The translations under genes and the position numbers were made by a program. Below, piece by piece: positions 1 to 6,508 of a stretch of DNA of 10,030 bases. Each line of letters begins with the position of its first letter. Position 1 is the stretch's first letter. Below the pieces are notes generated by a model. That model ran no database searches. It was not told where the DNA came from and saw only the letters and a program-made list of their open reading frames with translations. This DNA comes from an uncultured Eubacteriales bacterium (GTDB taxonomy: Bacteria > Bacillota > Clostridia > Oscillospirales > Acutalibacteraceae). The stretch lies in contig ONWI01000071.1 in the NCBI GenBank assembly GCA_900321515.1, forward strand, positions 1 to 10,030. The letters run 5' to 3'.

Positions 1-20
1 AATCAATTTTTAGAAGAAAT

Positions 21-102
21 CGCGGAGCGCCGGAACTAGCGAGCGTGGGAGTCCAGGGGGTCTGGACCTCCTGGCGGGTCAAGGGCAGAGCCCTTCTCCT
101 TC
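21..102 (+). repeat. GC-rich hairpin-forming intergenic repeat, copy 1
   Basis: A GC-rich block in otherwise mixed-composition sequence. It contains two perfect small hairpins: GTCCAG-GGGGT-CTGGAC at 51-67 and AAGGGC-AGA-GCCCTT at 81-95. Its layout (GCGCC, then GGGAGTCC, a G-run, CCTCCTGG, GGGTC, then a G/C hairpin) can be aligned by eye with the reverse complement of the block at 286-355. The two therefore look like diverged copies of one repeat family in opposite orientation. It resembles the dispersed GC-rich repeats common between genes in many Clostridia (from memory). No open reading frame is credible here. Exact ends are uncertain. Confidence 0.5.
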
Positions 103-132
103 GCAAAGAAATTCTAGCCGATTGTAAATATC

Positions 133-181
133 AAAAAAGGCGATAATACGGGGCTTGCGCATTTTAAGCCGGAGCTTTTTT
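133..181. terminator. Possible weak terminator hairpin
   Basis: An outer pairing of AAAAAAG (133-139) with CTTTTTT (175-181) encloses an inner stem GGCTT (152-156) / AAGCC (166-170). The T-run at 176-181 follows the stem on the plus strand, and the A-run would give U residues on the minus strand. It could end transcription from a gene left of the window. The inner stem is only 5 bp and the loop is large, so this is a weak call. The rest of 103-264 shows nothing recognisable. Confidence 0.25.
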
Positions 182-264
182 CTCCATCCGTGGGAAGGGC
201 GGATTTAGATTTTTACGATTTCGGTATTCGCCCGACCACTATTTATTTTCGGTGTGTCTCGATC

Positions 265-355
265 GCTCGGCTCCGCCGAGCTTGTGGGGCGCTGCCCCCG
301 GACCCCTGACAGGGAGCCTTGCCCCCCGCACCCCATTATTGGCGCTGCGCGCTTT
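265..355 (-). repeat. GC-rich hairpin-forming intergenic repeat, copy 2 (inverted)
   Basis: This second GC-rich block contains the perfect hairpin GCTCGGC-TCC-GCCGAGC (265-281), the hairpin GGGGC-GCT-GCCCC (286-298), and C-rich runs to 334, then GGCGCTGCGCGC. Read on the minus strand it follows the same order of elements as the block at 21-102 (GCGCC, GGGGTGC, G-run, CTCCCTG, GGGGTCC, then the GC hairpin). It is best read as an inverted, diverged copy of the same repeat. It could act as a transcription barrier between the left flank and the ABC transporter gene, but that is inference. Confidence 0.5.
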
Positions 356-447
356 CCTTTTTTCTTTTTTTACTTTACAATCTAAAAGAAATTCTCTCAC
401 ACCGATTTCACTTGCTCTCTGTTTAAACTGAGTTTATATAGGCAAAA

Positions 448-477
448 TATAATATGTATTGTTAATATATAGACAAT
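448..477 (+). promoter_or_regulatory. Candidate promoter (-10 box) with adjacent dyad operator
   Basis: A consensus TATAAT lies at 448-453, which would place the transcript start near 460 and give a leader of about 54 nt before the ATG at 514. No good -35 hexamer is present 16-18 bp upstream, so activator dependence or a weak promoter is possible. A perfect 5-bp dyad, ATTGT (458-462) / ACAAT (473-477) with a 10-nt AT-rich spacer, sits across the predicted start point, as repressor operators often do. The regulator cannot be named. The AT-rich context makes a chance match possible. Confidence 0.4.
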
Positions 478-513
478 GCAGTAATATATTGAAAAATAAA
501 AGGGTAACAAGAT

Positions 514-3201
514 ATGCTAAAATTAACCGACATTGTAAAATCCTATTCAAGCGGCAGCAATAAGGTGACGGCACTCAACGGCGTCAATATCGAATTCCGC
601 GAGAATGAATTTGTCTCTATACTCGGCCCGTCCGGCTGCGGCAAGACTACAATGCTCAATATCATCGGCGGTCTGGACAGATACGACAGCGGCGATCTCA
701 GCATCAATCAGAAGTCAACCAAGAAATTCAAGGACAGCGACTGGGATTCATACCGCAATCACTCCATTGGCTTCGTATTTCAGAATTACAACCTGATACC
801 GCACCAGACGGTGCTCTCCAATGTGGAACTTGCGCTGACACTTTCCGGCGTATCCAAGTCCGAGCGCCGCAGACGGGCTAAGGAAGTTCTGGAGAAGGTA
901 GGACTGGGAGATCAGCTTCGCAAAAAGCCTAATCAGATGTCTGGCGGTCAGATGCAGCGTGTTGCCATCGCCCGCGCTCTGGTCAACGATCCCGAAATTC
1001 TCCTTGCCGACGAACCGACAGGAGCTCTTGATTCCGGCACAAGCGTACAGATCATGGATCTGCTCAAAGAAATCGCCAAGGAAAAACTGGTCATCATGGT
1101 CACACACAATCCGGACCTCGCCGAACAGTACTCCTCACGGATTGTAAGGCTGCTTGACGGCAGGATAACCGACGATTCCAACCCATACAACCCCGGCGAA
1201 TATACCGCCACCAAATCCGACAGCGTCACAGACGGCAAAAAGAAAAAGAATAAAAAAACAAAAACCTCAATGTCCATACTGACCGCTTTTTCGCTGTCGC
1301 TCAACAATCTCATGACCAAAAAGGGACGCACTATTCTGACGGCATTTGCCGGCAGCATTGGAATTATAGGCATAGCGCTGATACTTTCCCTTTCTAACGG
1401 CTTCCAGCTCTACATCGACAAGGCACAGGAGGACACTCTTTCATCTTACCCCCTGAACATTCAGAAGGAATCCGTCGATCTGGCTACCATGATTGCCACA
1501 ATTCAGAATGAGCGCTCGGCAGAAACCGACCACGACAAGGACAAAGTGTATTCCTCCACGGTAATGGCGGATCTGATGAATACAATGATTGCCGAGGCAA
1601 AGACCAACAACCTCAAGGATTTCAAGAAATACATCGAGCAGGACGAAAACGGCAAAAAAATGTCAGACTACACCAGCGCCATACAGTATTCCTATGACGC
1701 TCCGCTCAACGTATTCAACGCCGACACATCAAACGGCGTAATTCAGGTTAATCCAAGCAAGATTCTGGAAAAAATGATGCCCGCGCAGGCATCCGGTTCA
1801 ACCTCGATATTCACCCAGAATTCAGACAATTTCTGGAGCGAACTGCTTCAGAATCAGGAACTTCTCAACTCACAGTACGATATACTTGCGGGCAGATGGC
1901 CACAGTCTTATAACGAGGTAGTGATCGCTGTAACCGAGAAAAACGAGATAAGCGACGTGGCGCTCTATTCCCTCGGTCTTAAAGATCAAAGAGAAGTGGA
2001 CGAAACCATGAAAAAGGTCATGTCGGGCGAAGCTGTGGACATCCCATCGCTGTCTTTCACATATGAAGAACTGCTCGACCTGAAATTCAAGCTGCTTCTG
2101 AGCTGCGAGCTTTATTCTAAGGATACGGTTACCGGAGCATACAGGGATTTGCGTGAGGACGAGATTCTGCTCAAGAAAGCAGTGGATGACGGCATTGACA
2201 TCAGGGTTGTCGGCATTGTACGCCCAAATTCCGATGCGGCTTCTTCTTCAATAACAGGAGTTGTGGGCTACACCCATGAGCTGATGAAATATGTCATTGA
2301 CAAAACCGGCGAAAATGAGCTTGTCAAGGCTCAGATGGCAGACCCGAAGACGGACGTTTTCACAGGGCTTCCGTTTGATCAGGATGAGGAAGCTCCCAGC
2401 ACGCCCGATTTCAGCGCAATGACTCCCGACCAGCTGGCTGAATATCAGCATGAAGCAGAGCTCAAACAGCAGAAAATGCAGGAATACATCGCAACACTGC
2501 CGGAGGAAACTCAGAAATATCTTGCCACACTTCCGGAAGAGGAACGTGCCGCGCTTATAAACGGTTACATCGAACAGGCGCAGCCCAAGACCACCTACGA
2601 GGAAAATCTGGCAAAATTAGGCGTTGCCGACCTTGATGATCCCAGCGCTATCAGGCTCTACCCCATCGACTTCGAGTCCAAGGAAAACATTGAACAGCTG
2701 ATAAAGGATTACAATGAAGGCAAAAGCGAAGAGGAACAGATAACCTATTCCGATATTGTGGGTATAATGATGAGTTCGATATCCACAATAATCAATATGA
2801 TTTCCTATGTGCTGATAGCCTTTGTTTCCATCTCTCTGGTGGTTTCTTCCATAATGATAGGCATAATCACCTACATTTCTGTGCTGGAACGCACTAAGGA
2901 GATAGGCATTCTCCGCTCAATCGGAGCTTCAAAGAAGGATATTTCCAGGGTGTTCAATGCAGAGACACTCATTATAGGCTTTGTCGCCGGCGCGCTGGGC
3001 ATAGGAACAACATTGCTTCTCAATTTGCCGGTCAACGCTCTGATCAAGTCGCTCTCAGGTATATCAAATGTATCCCGTCTGCCGCTCAACGGCGCGGTGC
3101 TTCTGGTCATAATCAGCATGACGCTCACGCTCATCGCCGGATTGATTCCATCAGGGCTTGCCGCCAAGAAGGACCCTGTGGTTGCACTGAGAACCGAATG
3201 A
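514..3201 (+). CDS. ABC exporter, fused ATPase and MacB/FtsX-type permease
   Basis: A single 895-residue chain joins an N-terminal ATPase to an FtsX/MacB-type permease. In the ATPase, Walker A is GPSGCGKT (38-45), the Q-loop glutamine is Q90, the signature is MSGGQ (142-146), Walker B is ILLADE (162-167) and the H-loop histidine is H198, so all catalytic motifs are intact. A lysine-rich linker (241-250) leads to TM1 (about 273-294). A large extracytoplasmic domain (about 300-760) follows, then TM2 (762-786), the ERTKEIG..RSIGAS motif (792-806) typical of the family, TM3 (816-840) and TM4 (860-884). The ectodomain carries two tandem 11-residue units (658-668 and 669-679, each with ATLPEE). Homodimers of this type act by mechanotransmission to export peptides or lipids, or to resist antimicrobial peptides. 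The substrate cannot be told here, and no two-component system is adjacent. The start follows AAAAGGG at about 498-504. Confidence 0.9.
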   Translation: MLKLTDIVKSYSSGSNKVTALNGVNIEFRENEFVSILGPSGCGKTTMLNIIGGLDRYDSGDLSINQKSTKKFKDSDWDSYRNHSIGFVFQNYNLIPHQTVLSNVELALTLSGVSKSERRRRAKEVLEKVGLGDQLRKKPNQMSGGQMQRVAIARALVNDPEILLADEPTGALDSGTSVQIMDLLKEIAKEKLVIMVTHNPDLAEQYSSRIVRLLDGRITDDSNPYNPGEYTATKSDSVTDGKKKKNKKTKTSMSILTAFSLSLNNLMTKKGRTILTAFAGSIGIIGIALILSLSNGFQLYIDKAQEDTLSSYPLNIQKESVDLATMIATIQNERSAETDHDKDKVYSSTVMADLMNTMIAEAKTNNLKDFKKYIEQDENGKKMSDYTSAIQYSYDAPLNVFNADTSNGVIQVNPSKILEKMMPAQASGSTSIFTQNSDNFWSELLQNQELLNSQYDILAGRWPQSYNEVVIAVTEKNEISDVALYSLGLKDQREVDETMKKVMSGEAVDIPSLSFTYEELLDLKFKLLLSCELYSKDTVTGAYRDLREDEILLKKAVDDGIDIRVVGIVRPNSDAASSSITGVVGYTHELMKYVIDKTGENELVKAQMADPKTDVFTGLPFDQDEEAPSTPDFSAMTPDQLAEYQHEAELKQQKMQEYIATLPEETQKYLATLPEEERAALINGYIEQAQPKTTYEENLAKLGVADLDDPSAIRLYPIDFESKENIEQLIKDYNEGKSEEEQITYSDIVGIMMSSISTIINMISYVLIAFVSISLVVSSIMIGIITYISVLERTKEIGILRSIGASKKDISRVFNAETLIIGFVAGALGIGTTLLLNLPVNALIKSLSGISNVSRLPLNGAVLLVIISMTLTLIAGLIPSGLAAKKDPVVALRTE

Positions 3202-3229
3202 CCAACATCAAATTCACCTGCAAGAAGTA

Positions 3230-3264
3230 CGTTTCCGGCTGTCCGCAATGGACTTCCGGAAATG
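3230..3264 (+). other. Hairpin just downstream of the ABC exporter gene
   Basis: TTTCCGG (3232-3238) pairs perfectly with CCGGAAA (3256-3262). Inside it, after a 2x2 mismatch, GTCC (3241-3244) pairs with GGAC (3250-3253) around a 5-nt loop. It begins about 30 nt after the stop codon and has no following T-run, so it is more likely a 3'-end stability structure or part of a repeat than an intrinsic terminator. Confidence 0.4.
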
Positions 3265-3294
3265 TGCGATTCTCATAAATAACCTCACATTCTT

Positions 3295-3362
3295 AACGGA
3301 CAATACGGAGACACCGCTTTTTTCCAACTCCTTTTTAGGCGGCGATCTCCGTATTGTCCGTT
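3295..3362. repeat. Long inverted repeat, 17-bp perfect arms
   Basis: The left arm AACGGACAATACGGAGA (3295-3311) is the exact reverse complement of 3346-3362. After a small internal mismatch, CCGCTT (3314-3319) can pair further with AGGCGG (3337-3342), leaving a T/C-rich loop. The arms are far longer than a usual terminator stem and the following sequence (TTTAACAGTATTTTT) is only loosely U-rich. It may be a strong terminator for the ABC gene, a small non-autonomous mobile remnant, or a structured RNA. No transposase is present. Confidence 0.65.
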
Positions 3363-3418
3363 TAACAGTATTTTTCAGTCAGGCGATTTAAAAGGATAAT
3401 ACTAATTGTCAATCAAAA

Positions 3419-3451
3419 GGGACGCCTCAGAATGAAGCGTCCCGCTTTTTT
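3419..3451. terminator. Bidirectional rho-independent terminator between convergent units
   Basis: The stem GGGACGC (3419-3425) / GCGTCCC (3437-3443), with extra TC/GA pairing near the loop, is followed on the plus strand by GC and six T (3446-3451). Read on the minus strand the same stem is followed by CTTTTGATTG, so it can also end the glycosyltransferase operon, whose TAA stop (3452-3450) lies directly beside it. The position between convergent transcription units supports a shared terminator. Confidence 0.8.
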
Positions 3452-4226
3452 ATGTCAGATCAAGTTCTTCGGTAATGTCCTTGTGTCCCTTCTTGATGAG
3501 ATGGAACTGCATTACGACAACTACAATATTGAGTGTTACGGTAAACATGTACGCGATATTCTTGCGCAGACCGCTGTGCATGCTGACGCCGGACTTGCGC
3601 TCATGCATAACCGCCGGCACCTCTCTGAGCCAATAACCATTGAGCAGCATCTTTGTGATTATATTGGCGTCGGGATAATTCGTGTCGAAATTATCGTAAA
3701 GCGAATAGGCTGTAAACGCGCGTCGGCTGAGTCCCTGAAGTCCCGATGTCGGGTCGGTAAACTTCTTCCGGGTTACAAGCTTTATCGCCATATTGAAGAA
3801 GCCTATTGCAACTTTTTTGGCAATGCCAACATTCATGCTGCTGTGCCGATCGCCTATGAAACGCGAACCAATAACTATATCATAAGGATATTTGCCGTGG
3901 GTCAGCTTATTGTATATCGTACCGATATTGCAGACGTCATGCTGTCCGTCCGCGTCCATCTGTATAATAAATTCATAGTCATGATCGACAGCATATTTGT
4001 AGCCGGTTTGCAGTGATACGCCGTATCCCATGTTGTAAATATGGGATACTACAATGGCGCCTGCCTTCTCGGCCACCTCGACTGTCTTGTCGCGAGATCC
4101 GTCATTGATGACAAGAATGTCCACATCGCCGCACTCTTTAATAATATTCCTTATAACCCTGGCAATGCTGCCTTCTTCATTGAATGCCGGTATCAAAATC
4201 AGTGTTTTTCTGTCGAGGCATGTCAT
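3450..4226 (-). CDS. GT2 glycosyltransferase, DPM/DPG-synthase-like (polyprenyl-phosphate sugar synthase)
   Basis: A 258-residue family 2 glycosyltransferase with a GT-A fold. The motif PAFNEE (13-18) opens the nucleotide-sugar site, NDGS (41-44) and the metal-binding DADGQ (91-95) follow, and DPTSGLQG (158-165) is the acceptor-side motif usual in the dolichol-phosphate mannose/glucose synthase-like branch. A hydrophobic stretch near 223-243 may lie on or in the membrane. Family members transfer a sugar from a nucleotide donor to a polyprenyl phosphate at the cytosolic face. The sugar cannot be told from sequence. It is the last gene of the operon, starts after a strong GGAGGTGG (4240-4233) with a 6-nt spacer, and lies 32 bp after the GT4 gene. 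A likely user of its product is the GT-C-like protein at 6509-8920, which is inference. No GtrA-like flippase is visible. Confidence 0.85.
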   Translation of the reverse strand: MTCLDRKTLILIPAFNEEGSIARVIRNIIKECGDVDILVINDGSRDKTVEVAEKAGAIVVSHIYNMGYGVSLQTGYKYAVDHDYEFIIQMDADGQHDVCNIGTIYNKLTHGKYPYDIVIGSRFIGDRHSSMNVGIAKKVAIGFFNMAIKLVTRKKFTDPTSGLQGLSRRAFTAYSLYDNFDTNYPDANIITKMLLNGYWLREVPAVMHERKSGVSMHSGLRKNIAYMFTVTLNIVVVVMQFHLIKKGHKDITEELDLT

Positions 4227-4258
4227 TATATGCCACCTCCGGATATTTGATGCTGCTG

Positions 4259-5500
4259 TCAGTCTGTCAATGCATAGAGCATTTCAAGATCCTTTTTGAA
4301 ATCGAGGGCAATGCTGCTCAGATTCCGAGTGAATTTTTTTCTCAGTTCAGGAGAATTAATCAGCTTTTCCATCCCATCAACAATGTTATCTGTGGAAAGG
4401 TCGATTAATAATCCGGTCTCGCCGTCAGTCACCTGTTCCTCGTTGCCGGCGCATTTTGAAGCAAGCACCGGACGAGCCAGCACAAGCGATTCGGCAAGTG
4501 CTATGCACCAGCCTTCAAATCGTGACGCCTGCGAATAAATGTCGCAACCCGCAATAAACGGATAAGGGTTCGGAGTGATACCCAACAGAATAAAACTGTC
4601 CTCCACTCCGTTCTGTTTAATGAGAGCACGGAGATTGTCCTCCTCCGCTCCTTCTCCTATCACATACCAGCGCACGTTGTGACCTCTGCGGCGAAGCTCA
4701 GCGAGAGCCGGTATCGCGAGATCGTATGCCTTCTGATAGTGCAGCCTGCCGACAGTGAGTATTCTCAGCCCGTCAAAGCCGTCAGTGAAGCCTTCGCCTT
4801 CCTTAGATAGCCTGATTATGCGCTCCCTGGGAACCATGTTGTGGAAGAAGAATGTTTTTTCCGCATACTCCGGGTATGCCTTGAGAAAGACACTGCGCAC
4901 CGTGTCGGATACACAGAATACCCGGTCAAATTTGTCATAGTATTTCCTGTCCAGCTTCGGCGAATAGCCCGCCGCGAGATAGTCGATGTGTACATATGTC
5001 GCCTTTTTTTTCGCCTTGACATAGTCAGCGACATAGTATGTGGCAGCACCTTCAATGAACGCAACCGCAAGATCGTATTCCTCGTCAAAACGCTTTGCGT
5101 TTCTCGCCAGCAGCATCCAGAAGAGCTTGCTGAAATCCAGGTGCTTTGCCTTTATCTGGTGAAACAGCACCCGAAAGAAATAGGGTATATAGGTGATAAA
5201 GCTGAATCTTTTCAAAAGGCTCCACAGTATTTGACGCCCTACAGCCGCAAGTCCGGCGTTATCCAGCACGGATTTGGTGCAGGGATTTTTGTTTAATATA
5301 CGCACATATTCAGGCATATCGCTGTAAAGTTCGCCGCGATTGATTATGGAATACACCGAAAGATCGTATTTTTCAGGATCAAGAAGCTCAAGCAGCGCCT
5401 GAAGGCATTTTTCCGCCCCCGCACGTCCCATTGTATTGGTAACAAAAAGCAGCTTTTTCCTTTGAGAATCCGTGTTGCCCTTTTCCTTCATTAGTTTCAC
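4259..5500 (-). CDS. GT4 (GT-B fold) glycosyltransferase
   Basis: A 413-residue GT-B enzyme that retains anomeric configuration. The N-terminal acceptor domain begins with LLFVTNTMGRAGAEK (17-31), typical of family 4 enzymes. The C-terminal donor domain opens with LTVGRLHYQKAYD (248-260), where R252 and K257 are the expected phosphate-binding pair. The EX7E element is E329 and E337 in the FEGWCIALAE stretch, followed by RPVLAS and GNEEQVTDGETGLL. There is no signal peptide, so it should act in the cytosol, adding a sugar to a lipid-linked or growing glycan; donor and acceptor are unknown. Start choice is open: GTG at 5500 leaves 7 bp to the previous gene, and ATG at 5491 (410 residues) is equally possible, since neither has a strong Shine-Dalgarno. 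Residue numbers count from the GTG. Confidence 0.88.
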   Translation of the reverse strand: MKLMKEKGNTDSQRKKLLFVTNTMGRAGAEKCLQALLELLDPEKYDLSVYSIINRGELYSDMPEYVRILNKNPCTKSVLDNAGLAAVGRQILWSLLKRFSFITYIPYFFRVLFHQIKAKHLDFSKLFWMLLARNAKRFDEEYDLAVAFIEGAATYYVADYVKAKKKATYVHIDYLAAGYSPKLDRKYYDKFDRVFCVSDTVRSVFLKAYPEYAEKTFFFHNMVPRERIIRLSKEGEGFTDGFDGLRILTVGRLHYQKAYDLAIPALAELRRRGHNVRWYVIGEGAEEDNLRALIKQNGVEDSFILLGITPNPYPFIAGCDIYSQASRFEGWCIALAESLVLARPVLASKCAGNEEQVTDGETGLLIDLSTDNIVDGMEKLINSPELRKKFTRNLSSIALDFKKDLEMLYALTD

Positions 5501-5507
5501 TCTTTTC

Positions 5508-6485
5508 TCATAAGATTTTTCTTACAGCCTTCACCGCAAATCTGTATACGCCGAACCCCATGCTGAAAAAAACTGCGCTCGCTCTGTAGCTCAATGGTAT
5601 TCGGCTCATTTTCAGATATTTTTTCCTTAGCGGTCTGAATTCCCTGCTGTACTGATCGAAGAGCGCCTTGTCATACGGTCCGTACTCAGCCATAACATCA
5701 CAAACCCAGAGTATCGTTGTCGCAAGCAGTCCGCTGCCTGCGTCGGCAAGTTCGGGTGAACAGCCCTGAAGCTCATCGCGTATTTCCCTGGCTGTGGCGA
5801 CCATCTTTCGGTGTTCTTCACCAAAGGCGCGGTGCATAGCGCTCTGATCACGCTGAATGTAGTGGTAAGACTTATATGAGGTAAAAGCCATGCTCTTTGC
5901 CCTCTCAAAAACCTCAAAATTGAATCGAAGGTCTTCAAGAATCCTGATATCGCCTCGGAACCTCACTTCATCCAGAAGCGCCCTGCGGTACAGCTTATTC
6001 CACACATAACCGCCGACAGCGCCGCCGGCGAGTAATTCGCAGACGGCGCTGTCATGGTTATAGAATACTTCATGATAGGAGCCATTGCCACAGCGCGGCG
6101 GGGAGCATCTGATCTCGTTTTCGGAAATATAGCTGCATGCCGAAATATCGCAGTCATTCGATTTGATGAGCCTCATCAGACACTCTATGTGATCGGGATT
6201 TACATAGTCATCCGCGTCGGCAAAGGTTATATACTGTCCCTTTGCCGCCTCTATTCCCGCGTTGCGGGCGGAGGAAACGCCTCCGTTTGTTTTGTGCAGC
6301 ACCGAAATCCGGCTGTCAGTCCCGGCCAGTCCGTCGCACACCTCAAAGGTATTGTCGGAAGAACCGTCGTCAACCAGTATTATTTCCAGAGCGCTGTATG
6401 TCTGTCTCAACAGAGAATCGACACATCTCGGCAGGAAGTCTGCACAGTTGTATGCCGGAACTATTATGCTTACAATGCACTCCAT
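5508..6485 (-). CDS. GT2 glycosyltransferase, exopolysaccharide type
   Basis: A 325-residue GT-A enzyme of family 2, of the kind found in capsule and exopolysaccharide clusters. VPAYN (9-13) and DDGSSD (39-44) bind the nucleotide sugar, DADD (90-93) is the metal-binding DXD-type motif, VWNKLY (about 161-166) is the conserved mid-domain motif, and the ED pair at 184-185 fits the catalytic base position. The C-terminal part (about 215-325) is helical with a basic, hydrophobic end that may contact the membrane. The frame could open at TTG 6491, but AAGGAG (6498-6493) lies 2 nt from that codon's neighbourhood and 7-8 nt from ATG 6485, so the ATG is chosen. It follows the 803-residue protein gene by 23 bp. 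The donor sugar is unknown. Confidence 0.88.
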   Translation of the reverse strand: MECIVSIIVPAYNCADFLPRCVDSLLRQTYSALEIILVDDGSSDNTFEVCDGLAGTDSRISVLHKTNGGVSSARNAGIEAAKGQYITFADADDYVNPDHIECLMRLIKSNDCDISACSYISENEIRCSPPRCGNGSYHEVFYNHDSAVCELLAGGAVGGYVWNKLYRRALLDEVRFRGDIRILEDLRFNFEVFERAKSMAFTSYKSYHYIQRDQSAMHRAFGEEHRKMVATAREIRDELQGCSPELADAGSGLLATTILWVCDVMAEYGPYDKALFDQYSREFRPLRKKYLKMSRIPLSYRASAVFFSMGFGVYRFAVKAVRKIL

Positions 6486-6508
6486 TCTCAAAGCTCCTTC
6501 TCTTTCCG

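Noticed and set aside
1..513. Possible tRNA, riboswitch or CRISPR in the long left intergenic region
   Set aside because: No cloverleaf, no regular direct repeats with spacers and no riboswitch core could be seen; the structure present is explained by GC-rich hairpin repeats.
748..1373. Open frames of 119 and 141 codons on the minus strand within the ABC exporter gene
   Set aside because: They overlap the ATPase domain, where every catalytic motif is present on the plus strand, and show no domain of their own.
3432..4016. 194-codon open frame on the plus strand
   Set aside because: It starts inside the bidirectional terminator and lies opposite the DPM-like GT2 gene, whose motifs are intact. 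No ribosome binding site or domain supports it.
6486..6491. TTG at 6491 as the start of the GT2 gene
   Set aside because: The AAGGAG site is too close to the TTG (about 2 nt) but well spaced from the ATG at 6485.
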